From Paracyclopina nana (lineage: Eukaryota > Arthropoda > Copepoda > Cyclopoida > Cyclopettidae): a stretch of 64,000 nt of DNA. Of this stretch, positions 22,398 to 34,300 are shown piece by piece. Every line of letters begins with the position of its first letter. Position 1 is the first letter of the stretch. Both the position numbers and the translations under genes were made by a program. The DNA lies in NCBI GenBank assembly GCA_019096065.1, contig JAGUCH010000001.1, positions 8,680,001-8,744,000 on the forward strand, in the 5' to 3' direction. A model generated the notes under the pieces. That model made no database searches. It was not told where the DNA came from and saw only the letters and a program-made list of their open reading frames with translations.

Positions 22398-25300
22398 ATG
22401 GCAAGCTGGGATGAAGTAGCTCCCTTGAAAGCTCAACTTTTATGGGACAATTTGCCCATTGGTCTTTTGCCTTCGTGCGACAGCGAGGAAGACAATGTGG
22501 AAAAAGGGGGCCTTGAAAAGAGTGGCAAGTGCATTTAAAATATCATTCACGCCGATAATTCGAATTTTGGGAGTAACATGAGCTTCCACAAAAAATCACG
22601 AGAGGCAAACACATTCATCAGCTTGGGCGTTTTTTTGTCCTTTTAAATAGAGATACTCCTTTTAAGTTTTTTGCTCAGCAAAGCATACATCTAGAATTAT
22701 TTGCATTTCAATCTACGAATAACTATTGTCTCCTCCAAGGTAATTTTTATGCTCTACCAGCTCATGTCATTCACGAAACAAATGTACAGATCGACAAATG
22801 CGATGAAATTGAAACAAATACTCCAAAAGTAGAAGGTAATTATTTTTATACAGCTTGATTATTGCTCCGCACCTATACCTTCCTTCACCTCAAATTATTA
22901 GCATATCGCAAAAATTAACTGCGATGAATTCATCGCTTGAAAAGAGATGCAAGAAGTGTTGAAGCAGGTCCAAACCTACTCAATATTACTGCTACTAAAG
23001 TAGCTGGATATTGAATAACACGGTCGAATTTCACTATAGCCTCCCCCTCATCCCGTTGCTACAGTGCAAAGTTTTGAGATGAAGCACTGTGGATTAAAAA
23101 TCAGTCATTTCACAAAGGAATTTATTTTTAAATTTCGGAAAGTAGCTGAAAACTTGATCGAAAAACCCTTTCATCCATTAGGGAAAATTAATTTTGCCAG
23201 GCAAAAGGCCACAGTGAATCAATGCTTATAAAGCAATTTTGGGCAAGCCATGTGAATTTGTGAGGAGAGCAACAGTTGGGCATAAAAAGCCCGATTATCA
23301 ACACCGGATGTAGAATTGACGAAAAAAATAACAATTTCCACCAGTTGCAGTGAAAAAGCCCAAGGAAGAGTGGAAGACTTTTAGCCTGCCTCTAGTGTCA
23401 ACCCTAGCTCAAGTCGATTTAGAGTCAAGGAAACCAGCCCTAAAACACTTGAGGCATCGATTTTGCATGAGCCTCTTGGATGAGCACGAGCAGTTTGGTC
23501 AAGGCTGGGAGGGTGACACGTTCTTCGAGCAACCAAAAGGAGAAGACTCACCAATGGAAGTGAAAAACTTCTTTTCAGCAACTCCCTTTGTAAGAAACGG
23601 CTTTGGAAGGCAAAGTGCGACCACAGATGGCGTTTGCAGCAAAAAGACAACAGTCAAGCATTGCATTACCCAACTAAATTCCGCGAACTTAGCTGGAAAA
23701 CATGACACTGTTTTGAATGGTAACACTTCATTTAGCTACTTTTTCGGGGACTACCACAACGACCTCTATTTACTGTTGCCTTGCAGAAAATATTTCGACA
23801 ACAAGGTCAATTTTAGTCTACTCGGATCGGCCATTGGATGTTAATGGGGCGGAAAGTAAGGCCAACTGTGCGAAAAAACCTGCCGAAACCGAGTCTTCAT
23901 TGCCTTCACTAGAGCCAGTGACTGCTCAGACTGGAGCTGAGGAAGACTTGGAAAAAAGTGCGTATCACAGCTACTACGTCTTCCCTCGCTCCAAAGGCAA
24001 CTCGAAAAACTCCCCAAATCTACTATGGCATGAAATGAACCTGAAAAACCTGAATGGCGAAAGAGGGCGATCCCTCAGCCCAGAGATGGGAAAGAAAAAG
24101 CCTCCTTCTTATCTGCCAGCAAGCTCTGTTCTCGTTAAGACTGCGTCTTTGAAACGGAATCCGGATGAACAATCGAAGATAATAATCACCGAAAAGCCTC
24201 TTTTGTCAAGAGACAAAGTGGACAAGGCACTAGAAACTCTCAAGAAGCAGTCCTCATTTGCGAGAAAGTCGCCAAGATTGGGAGTCATAAGGAATACTAA
24301 GCATGGACAAACTGAACAGTTGAGCAAACCTGCGACCGAACCAGAAAAGAAACAGGAGGATCCTATGAAGGTGTTCACGAAGACGGGCAATGACCTCGTG
24401 GAGTGTGAGCCAAGCATAAAACGATTGAATCTGGATACGCCGCAATTCCAATTTGAAGTCGTGGTTGCCATCGATTTTGGCACAACGTTCAGTGGTTATG
24501 CTTACAGCTTCTGCCATGATCCCGAAAACATTCATATCATGCGAAAATGGGAAGGTGAATATGAATTGTTCCACCTACCTTCTTTTGATTATTGACGAAG
24601 TCTCGCGGCACTTTTCCATTTTTAATGATCCGATCAAAATTGGCTAAGACTAAGTTGCAAGTTCAGACTTGAATTAGTTGAATGACTTGAATCGGTTGAT
24701 TCGAGATGTAACTCAAGATCACCGTGTCAGCTGAGATTGTTTGATTGAGTAAAATCGGGTCGATTGTAGCCCACGTTAGCTTTTGATTTCATCTTTTAAT
24801 CAAAACAACGAATAAATTAGAATAAAGTAATCATGAAGTAATTCTTATTTTCAAGATATTGTAAACTGAATGCATAGAAAGTTCTACTTTTCTACTTGGC
24901 CACTTTTAAAAGTCTTAAGCCGCTGAATTGATAGCCTTAAGATTGTAGACTCGTAGTCAAAAACACGTTGAGCCTTTAACCAAGTTTGCTCACTTTTCAA
25001 GTTGCTAGTTGCTACTCGAAAATAACGAAATTTCATTTGAATTTCATTTTTCACCTTTGAGGCGATGATCCGGGCTTGAGTAATCAGAAAACTCCCACCA
25101 TTCTTCTGCTGAAGCCGAATCAGCAGTTCCACTCATTTGGATTTTCTGCCCGGGATTACTACCACGATCTAGACCAAAACGAGGCTCGAAGATGGTTCTA
25201 CTTCGACAAGTTCAAGATGATCCTTCACCACAACAAGGTGAGTCATATTAATTTAATCCCTATTGGGCAACGCAACGTAGTTTTGCTCCTTAGGATATCG

Positions 25301-28300
25301 GCCGAGATACGATGGTAAAGGCAGCAAATGGCAAGGAAATGCCAGCGATGGCTGTATTTGCCATGACCCTAGGATACTTCCGAGATCACGCCCTTCGCGA
25401 ATTATCTGATAGCATTGGGCAGAAGCTATCAGAAAATGAAGTACGTTGGGTCATCACCGTGCCGGCGATTTGGAGGCAAAGAGCTAAACAGTTCATGAGA
25501 GAGGCCGCCTATCAGGTAATAAAGACTTTTTTATTGCTAACATAAGGCCAGCCTAGGGGGAATTCCGAAGTAAGCTTCCTTGATGTGATTCAGCAATCCT
25601 GCAATAGCTTCTATTTGTCGAGGATATTCGTGCTCAGTTGTCACGTACTGATGACTTAGCAGGTCACGCATGGTCGCCCTTTAAAAAATCAAAAGTCACA
25701 TGCTTTTATTGGGGAACAATATTTGATTGTCGTACCTTCGACTCCGTAGCGTTCCATTGGAGTAGTCAACGATCCGAACTTGGCATTGGAATTTGTCTTG
25801 ATATATAGCTACTTTGTCATCCATATAAATGTCTCTGCGAACGAGTCCGCTGCTGCACACCGGGCCATAGATCTGCACAAAGTCCAAGTTGCGATCCTTT
25901 CTCTTTTGAGGCTTGCCTTGGTCAGAGGCATTTTTGAATAGCTCCTTTGCGTAGCTGAAGACAAAGTTTCCTCTTGGGGTAAAAATGACAATCCTCTTCA
26001 GATTTAGGGCAACTGACAAAATCCGATTCATAGTTTTGTACTTTCCTGAAATACGAAGAAGAGTTGCTTTTTTACCAATTTAATACCAGATATAGTTTAA
26101 GGTTTCTACCTAGATGTGTCATGGTCATGATGTTCCAGAGTTCTAAGGTATCGCCAGGATCACCGAATGTGGTGAGAACTCCATAAGGATAGCATAGATG
26201 AATACTTAGGACATGCTTATCTGCGATTCTTTGACTCTTCACGACAGTTCCAGTGTCAAGGCAGAAAAGGTGCATCCAATAATACCTCATGGCAGTAAAA
26301 AGAAGGCATCTATCAGCATCCACTTGGATGTGGCTCTCTCTGAGCAGTTCAGGTGCATAGTGATAGAGCTTGACAAATTTCGGAGTCTCTTCGTCGGTTA
26401 TTTGGTACAGTTTCACCCTGCCATTCGTGAATGACACCACCAGCCTGTCTACAACTGTCAGTTTCAAGTCGAAAATCCCATAGTTGAAGCTCACCAAGCC
26501 GATGCTCTGTAAATATTCGCAATTAGGCATTGTCTCTAGTAATGGCTTGGTAAAAGCTCATTACCGAAAAGCTCCTCCTGTGCCACACTTTCAAAGTGTC
26601 ATTGCCGTGGCCACTTATCACAAATCTGTCGTTGATGGCGAGTAGCTTAGGATATGTGTGGGAATGTCTCAAAATTTCCTTGAGCTCTCGCGTTCTTTTG
26701 TCATACACGTGGATTCTGCCATTCAGGAGGCAGCAGAAAATCTCCCCATTGTCTACGTACACAGATTTGACTCTATACTTACAGTCGATGCAGCTTTGTT
26801 CTGGAAATGCCATGCTCCATTGGTACTCAAGTCGATCGGTCAGAAACCTCTGTCCTACTTTACTGTAGGTGAACATGTCGTCTATCACGGCTTTCAAAGG
26901 CTTGCAGACGAGTTTGCAATTTTTGAAACTTTTCTCGTCTAGGTACATAAGGATTTTCCTTAGGGCAAACCATTGGTGATTGTCTATTAGCTTGGAGATG
27001 AAGAGGCTTTCATTTAAACAGGGAAACTCCTCGCGTCCTTGAGCTATCCCATTAACAATGGCCTTTCCAAAGGTTAGGCTTCTAGTGAAAATCGGCCCAT
27101 GGTGACTCGATCCTTGTGTGGTAGTGGCCTCCTTTTCCTCTTCTTCCCACACATTCCATTCTGGATGGAATTTAAAGACTGGGAGAATGGAGCTGCCCAT
27201 TGAGCTTTATTTCGCGCAACAATTGAATTTTAAAAATCAGCTGCTGTTTCCGTTTGCTGTTTGCGCTGGGCTGACCTGCACGACTCGGCGCGGTCAGTAC
27301 TTGTCCAACTTTTTCAATGATAGCTCGCTCTAGCGGTCAATTTATGCAATCAATTAATGGTGGTCACTCCGCTTAATGCTTATAGGCTGGAATTGGATCT
27401 GATGCGAACCCAGAGCACCTCTTGCTTGCTCTTGAGCCAGAGGCAGCTTCCATTAATTGTAGGAAGCTGCGGATGAATCAACTTGTACCTGAGAGGCCCA
27501 GGTCAATTTTTACTAACCTCAGAGACAATGACAACATGTCCCAATGCTCGGATTTTGTCCTTGAAGACTCTGGAGCTGGTAAGCCTTCATTCTGACCCAA
27601 TCTCGCTAACAAAACACTAACTCCCAAACCCCATTATCAGATTCTGGTGGAGACTCTGACGAATCTCTGGATACATTGGATGGTAACAATAATAATACGA
27701 CTAACCAAGCCAAAAAATCGGTTCGATTCTGCATTGAACCTCAAGTTTTCACCGATGACATCTTTGTCAATGATGGATTTAACAATGGTAGTTGTTCATA
27801 TTCAAGTTGCTCTTAGCGTAATGAAGGAACTTTTTAGGAGGTCGTTACATGGTTGTTGATTGTGGCGGTGGAACCGTCGACATCACTGTTCACGAAATAA
27901 CCACAAGTGATGGCCAATTGAAGGAGCTGTTCAAGGCTACGGGAGGACCGTACGGTTCCGTCAGTAAGTGCAAGACTAGTCACGAGTTCTCCCTGAGTTA
28001 ATGGTCTTATTTGTTTCTAGGCGTCGATGATGCCTTCAAAGCGCTTATGGAGGAGATTTTCGGAAAGGATATCATGGAGGCTTTCAAGAAAAAGAGGCCT
28101 GCTGGCTTTGTCGACCTTATGATAGCATTCGAGTCTCGAAAAAGAGGATGCTCTCCCAACAAGCTGACACCTTTGAACATAGCCCTGCCATTCAGCTTCA
28201 TAGATTTCTACAGACGACATAAAGGAAAAGACGTGAGCAGACTTTTTCTCTTGAAATCCAATTAGTTACCGCTTTTGCGTCATTAGGTTGGTATGGCAAT

Positions 28301-31300
28301 CAACAAATACGGTAACAAAGATATTAAATGGGTCAGCCATGGCATGCTGAGAATCGAAGTGACCGTGATGAAGAGGCTTTTTGAATATCCGCTCAGCAAG
28401 ATAATTGAGGTAGGGCAAAGCATTTTTCTTCTTCTTATATTTGACTAGTTCGTATACTTATATGACACAACATATTCAAAACATTATGGGGAAATCACAG
28501 ATGAGAGTTTTTAAGGATGATGACGATAATGCGTATTGCTAGGAGCGAACAAGAGTGGAGGATACTCCCTCAAGTCTTTAGTTTTAAGTGCGCTAGCTGG
28601 TCCTTGCGACGGACTCAAGCTGCTTTCCGGAGGGGAAGGTAAACTGTTGACGATAGTGTTTCTGCCTGGCAGGGACATGAATTCGCTGTAGGAGGACACT
28701 ATTGTTTGATGTCCATCGAGGGGAATCACAGGGTCGATGCTAGATGAGCCCGTCGTGTTGAGTAGGTCGTCGCCAAAGCCCCCGGACACGGAAGGAGTAT
28801 CTGCGATGATGGGAGTGCCAGAGTAGGTAGTACGGGATTGGGTCGGAGTCAGGTTGGCTGTGGAAGAGTGCGCCTCGTCCTTCCGTCTCCTCCGCCTAGC
28901 CATGGCCATGAAGATCAAGAGGCCGAAAGCCAAAAGAGCAATGACTCCAACAGCAATGCTTGAGATGGTGGCAATGCCAATCCTGGAAGCCCTCGAGTCC
29001 CTCACTGATCTCGCATAGTTCAAGTCCTCCACCACCGTTGCTTCAACCACATTGGCAGACGATCCGCCAAGAACATTGAGTCGTCTATCGTAAATACGGT
29101 TGTCATCGACAGGAACTGAATCCAGGATGACTTCCTGCTCATCCTCGTAGTCGTCGTAGTTAGCGGGCACTCTCGGAACAAATACGGTATTGTCATATTG
29201 CCCATACTCTTGGAGTGGAGCTCGCTCTGTCGAAGATGCTCGCTCTGTTGAAGAGGCTGTTGGTCTGCTGACAGCATCGACAAGCTCAAATTTTATTGTA
29301 CCCCGTTGTGGGCCATCAAAGACAGCGGTCTCTTCTTCAATTTGAGGAGGAGTTGCCTCGGAACTCCTTCCAAAAGAGGCCTCCGTTGTTGGATAGGGCC
29401 TAAGAATTGGCCCTCCTATCTTTGGTACGTCAATTGAGGAATCGGTTTCTGTCCGGAAGGACGGTGGTAATTCTGGAGCACTCTGTATAGGCGGTGGTCT
29501 TCTTGTGGTCAAAGGTGGGATGCTTGGTAACTTTGGCTCTTTTTGCTCTATGGGGAAAAACGGCTTCTGTTCAGCTTGGGCCCCTGATGTTTGGGTAGAA
29601 GATTCATACGAGTCCTCGAGTCGCGGAAGTTTAGGCCTGTTCTCAGTGTCCTTCGCTGCTGGCTGCGCCTTGATCAATATTTGGCCTCTTGAGTCTTTGG
29701 ATTGGCCAAAAGTCACCGTCACGTTTTCGAGAGGCTTGCTGGGACCAAACGCTTCAGAAACTATGCTTGAAATATTTCTCCTGATATCTTCTGACTGAAG
29801 CTCGTCAATCTCCTCCTCCTGGATGGGAATTGTGAGGTTGTAGAAATTTCCATAGAATGCACCCTCGCTCTCTTTGACTTTGCTACGCACAAAAGGATCT
29901 TGAGGAATGGAAGGAGGCAGCCTTGGTGGTTGTGGTATAAATTGGTCCGCTGACTCGTCATTTCGTGATGCCAATGATGGAATAGGTAAACTCAGTCCAG
30001 CTTGTTGCGCAACTAGACCAGCAACCAAAGCAATGACCAAGTCCCTCACTCGGCTCAAAACTCCTGAGGAGAAAAATGAAGCTTCTGTGGTCGTCGTTGA
30101 AGCCGGTTCAGTGGTGGAAAAAACTTCGATTGGAGCTGCAATCTCCTCCAATTTACCGTCGGATTTCGTTAGTGGGTTTGGTGTTGTTAGTCCTATTGGC
30201 AAATTCGGTGCTTTGGTGATGTCCGGAATAGCTTTTTCGTCAACCACCACGTTTATCGTTGGAAGGGTTGTCTGCCCATCGAGTGCCTCATCTGAACTTG
30301 AAATATCCAGATCAGACGTAGCATCGCTGTCTTTGATTGATGAATTATCGATTTGGGCTGGTCCTTGTTCCTCAATTTCATCTAGTGTTGAAGCTTCTGT
30401 GGTAGATGAGGCATCAGGCAATGAATTGGATTCTTTTTCCAATTCAGGGCTTTTAGTTGCCAAAGATGGATCATCAACTGATGAAGGCAAATTGTTCAAA
30501 TCAGGCTTGGGTGCCACATTTTCTCCGTTATGCTCTTCTTCAGTCGAGGGGATGACATTATTTAGTGCTCGTTGTGTTGTTGATGGCCTTCCACTGGCCT
30601 CATCTGGCTTCGATACTACAAAGAATTACTTTAGATAATGAAATATACATTATTTTATTTATTCGTAATACCTATTGGCTTGGTTAATTCGGACGGTAGT
30701 TGTAGCGGTTGGGTTGACGTTTCTACTCGATCATTTGCTGAAACAATGATTTCTAAGGTATATGAAAATTATCTTGCTTTCATAGTTTTACCTTGTGTCG
30801 TAAGGGGAGCCGAGATGGTTAGCCCAAATTCAGAAATGGACATCAAGTCTGTCTGAGTTTGTTGCACAACAGGTTTGCTCTCTTGCGCCTTAACTGTAGA
30901 AAGTTCGGTTTTTGGCAGTTCGACATCCGGAGTTCTTGTTGCAATAGTGATACCAAATTTTTCAAAGCTCAATGTAAATGGTTCGTTTGTCGTACTTTCA
31001 AAAAGCCCTGTTATTATTTCATTCAGAGCTCCTCGAATATCCTTGGCTAGTTGCTCAGCGTCTACATCTTCGGACCTAGGTGCCTTGAAGAGCGGCACTT
31101 GAAATGTTTGAGAGCCTGCTTTCTCTCCCTGAATGTTCACAGTGACCGTCACAGCTTCTTCGTTCGCATCTGAAATGTCGATCTCTGCTTCCTTAGTCAC
31201 TGTTCCGGTCAGGATATTGACCTTGACCATTGAGGGTGTAATTAGTGAGGGATTCTCTTTGATGTGATTTTTTACTTCTCCAGCTATCATTTCTGCCAAA

Positions 31301-34300
31301 TCCTCAGCCTTTTGTGATTCTCCAATTTCACTAGGCCTTGGCTTGGTTAATACGTCAGCTATTTCGATCTTTAGCTGGACCTCGTCAATGTCACCTAGCT
31401 TGTCAAGTGGAACAATTTGTTCAAATGTGAGTGGCTGTGCTACTGTGCCAGTCTGAACTTTGACATTTGCCACAATCTCTTGGCCACCATCTCCTCTTTG
31501 AAAAATCTCAATATCAGGCTCAGGGATATCCTGCCCAGTGCTTATCACAACTTTCACTGTATCAACGTTTTGGCTTTTTTTGGTGTTGCTAAATTGGACT
31601 ATAGCATCAGTGATCTTTTGAGGGAGATCTTCTACGTTGCGTTGTTCATTGTTTGCTTTAGATGCCAATTCTTTAACTAGCACGCCTGCAACGCTCTCTG
31701 CTGAAAACTCAGTTTTGGAAACGTCCACTTGAAGGGTTTGCGAGCTGCCGACATCTCCAGGAATTTTTAAAGTGGCTTCAACCTTTCCTGGAATGAGTTC
31801 TTGAATGGCGATTTCTGGCTCTCCTTTGAAATTTCCCTTGACAATCTCCACTTTGATTGTCCCAGGAACATTTTCTGCTTCTTTTCCTACAAATTCTACG
31901 ATGGCCTCTGATACTTGCTGGATTGCTTTCACTTCTTCCTTGATGGTCTCTGTTACGCTAAAATCTTCAATCAGCCCATTTTCCAATTGAATCTTATCCT
32001 TTTCTCTATCGCCGGTATTTGGAACTCTGACTTTGAGGGTCACAGTTGATTCCTCCTTCTTGCCGTGAACTTTGATGGTTGCCTTGACGCTTCCATCGTT
32101 CAATGCGTCCACAGATATTTCCGGCTCTTCAATGTACTGACCTTTGATGATAGTAACCGTAGCATTTTTTGGAGGCGAACCCTCTTCTTGGAACTGTATT
32201 ATACTCTCAGCAGCCTCTTTGATCACCTCAGTTAGTGCGAAGTCTTCGATGAGGACTTCTTTCAGCTTGGTTGTGTTTACTTTCATTTTGTTGGTGCTTT
32301 CCACTGGAAGTGGAATGGACAATGTGGTGGAATCTGTCTTTGATGAGGGAGCAGTGACAATGGCAGTGAGCTTTCCATTGCTATCTGTAACAACAACGTT
32401 AGCCGAATCGACAGCTTCTTTTTCCTTGTTGACTTGAATCGTGATTTTATCCGGAATGGTTCCATTTTTCAGTGACAAGTACTTATCCACAGCTGCTGGA
32501 ACATCCCGGATGGTTTCTTGGAGAGACAACTCTTCTTCAAGATGCTTCTTAACTTGCTCTATGGTGTCATTTGAAGAAATGGCTGAGTTGACTGAAATGC
32601 TTTCTTCCTGTTCACCCGGAGCTGATACGGTGACCCTTATTTTATCATTGTCTTCTGACGCTTCAATCGAAATTTGGGGCTCGTCGTATTCCTCTCCTTG
32701 TTTGATTGTCACGCGTATCGAGGTGGGTGTCAAGCTTGGGTTTCTCCCTATGAAGTTAGATACAGCCTTCGGTACATCTTGGACAGTTTCTGCAATAGCA
32801 AACTCTTCTTCTAGCAAATCTTTCAGTTTCTCTGAGTCGACCTCTCTATCCTCATTCTTTGGAACATCAACTGTAATTGCTGTTTTCTCTTTGCTGTCTC
32901 CAGGAGCAGTTATAGTTGCTTTCACGTTGATGTCACCAATCGACTCGATGGACACCTCGGGAGTTTCGATGGAATCACTTTCTTGAACTGTAACTGTGAC
33001 GCTAGTGACGCTGGTTTTATCAGCACTTTGCTTAATGACTTGTGACGCTTCCTTGAATGCCTCCTTAATAGCTTGTTTTTCCGCCAGCTTTTTGCTTAGA
33101 TCAACATCATGAATGTCTTTTTGACTTTCTACTGAGACTGACAATGACGTGGAAGAATTTTTGTCGCCGTAGGCAGTAATTGTTGCCTTCAGAGTTCCGT
33201 ATTCAGTGGGCTCGATTGACAATTGCGGCTCATCGTAAGATGTTCCCTTTTTTAGTGTCACTTGAACTTTGTCTACCTTAGTTGCTGGATTTTGATCGAC
33301 AAAAGTATTTACGGCCTCTGGCACGTTTCGTAGCGACTCCGCAATGGAAAATTCTTCCTCCAATGACTCTTGAAGCCCCTCAACATCGACCTCTTTTGTG
33401 GATGGAGAAGTCTTGATGTCAGACTTAAATGTGATCGTACCAGCTTTCTTTCCAGGTGCTTTGATTTTAGCTTTCACGTCTCCTTGAACAATTTCCGTGA
33501 TGGAGAGTTCAGGTTCTTCGATATCCTCGCCAACATCAATAGTCACTGTCACGCTGCTAACATCGACCGTCGCGTTCTTGGGAATAAATTTGTTGATTGC
33601 ATCAGGGACTTCTCTTATGGTATCAACTAATGCAACATTCTCGTCAATTTGATCCTTGATTTCTTCTTGCACATTGCCCTCACTATGAATTGGTGAAGTC
33701 ACTACAATAGGCGCTTTCTTTTTGCCATGCGTTGTGATGGTAGCTTTGATTTCACCTGAATCAGTAGCTTCTATTGCAACTTGAGGCTCTTCAACTTCTG
33801 GGCTTTGCTTTATCACTACTTTTACCTGGGTGGGTTTCAAGTCGGGATTCTCTTCAGCAAAGCTGACAATGGCTTGAGGCACCTTTTTGATGGCCTCGCC
33901 AGACTCGTACTTTTCAATCAGAGTTTTCTTCAATTGCTCTGTATCTTCCGTGTTCGAAACTGTTAGCTTTGTTTTTCCCTTGCCTTTCCCTGGTGCTTGG
34001 ATGGTCACCTCAATTTGGTCCTGGTAGCTAGGCTCAACAGAAATTTCAGGAATTGGGCTTTCACCTCTTTCGATTGACAACGCAATCTTTTCTGGCCTGG
34101 TTGCATTTGAGCCTTTGATTACCTTCTCGATTGCTGCAGGAACTTCTTTGATTGTATCCACAATTGCCAGTTCTTCAAGCAGATTTTTCTCAAAGTTTTC
34201 AGCATCTGCTTTTTTGTTGTCTGATGCCGTGAATGGTATCGTTACGTGAATTTCCTCCTTTTTCGTAGCTGGCGCGACAATTGTGGCTTTGATAATTCCA

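Noticed and set aside
30672..30738. Constitutive exon of the giant CAP gene
   Set aside because: Inclusion breaks the frame of the last exon, whereas direct splicing 30792 to 30615 keeps it. It is kept only as a possible alternative exon.
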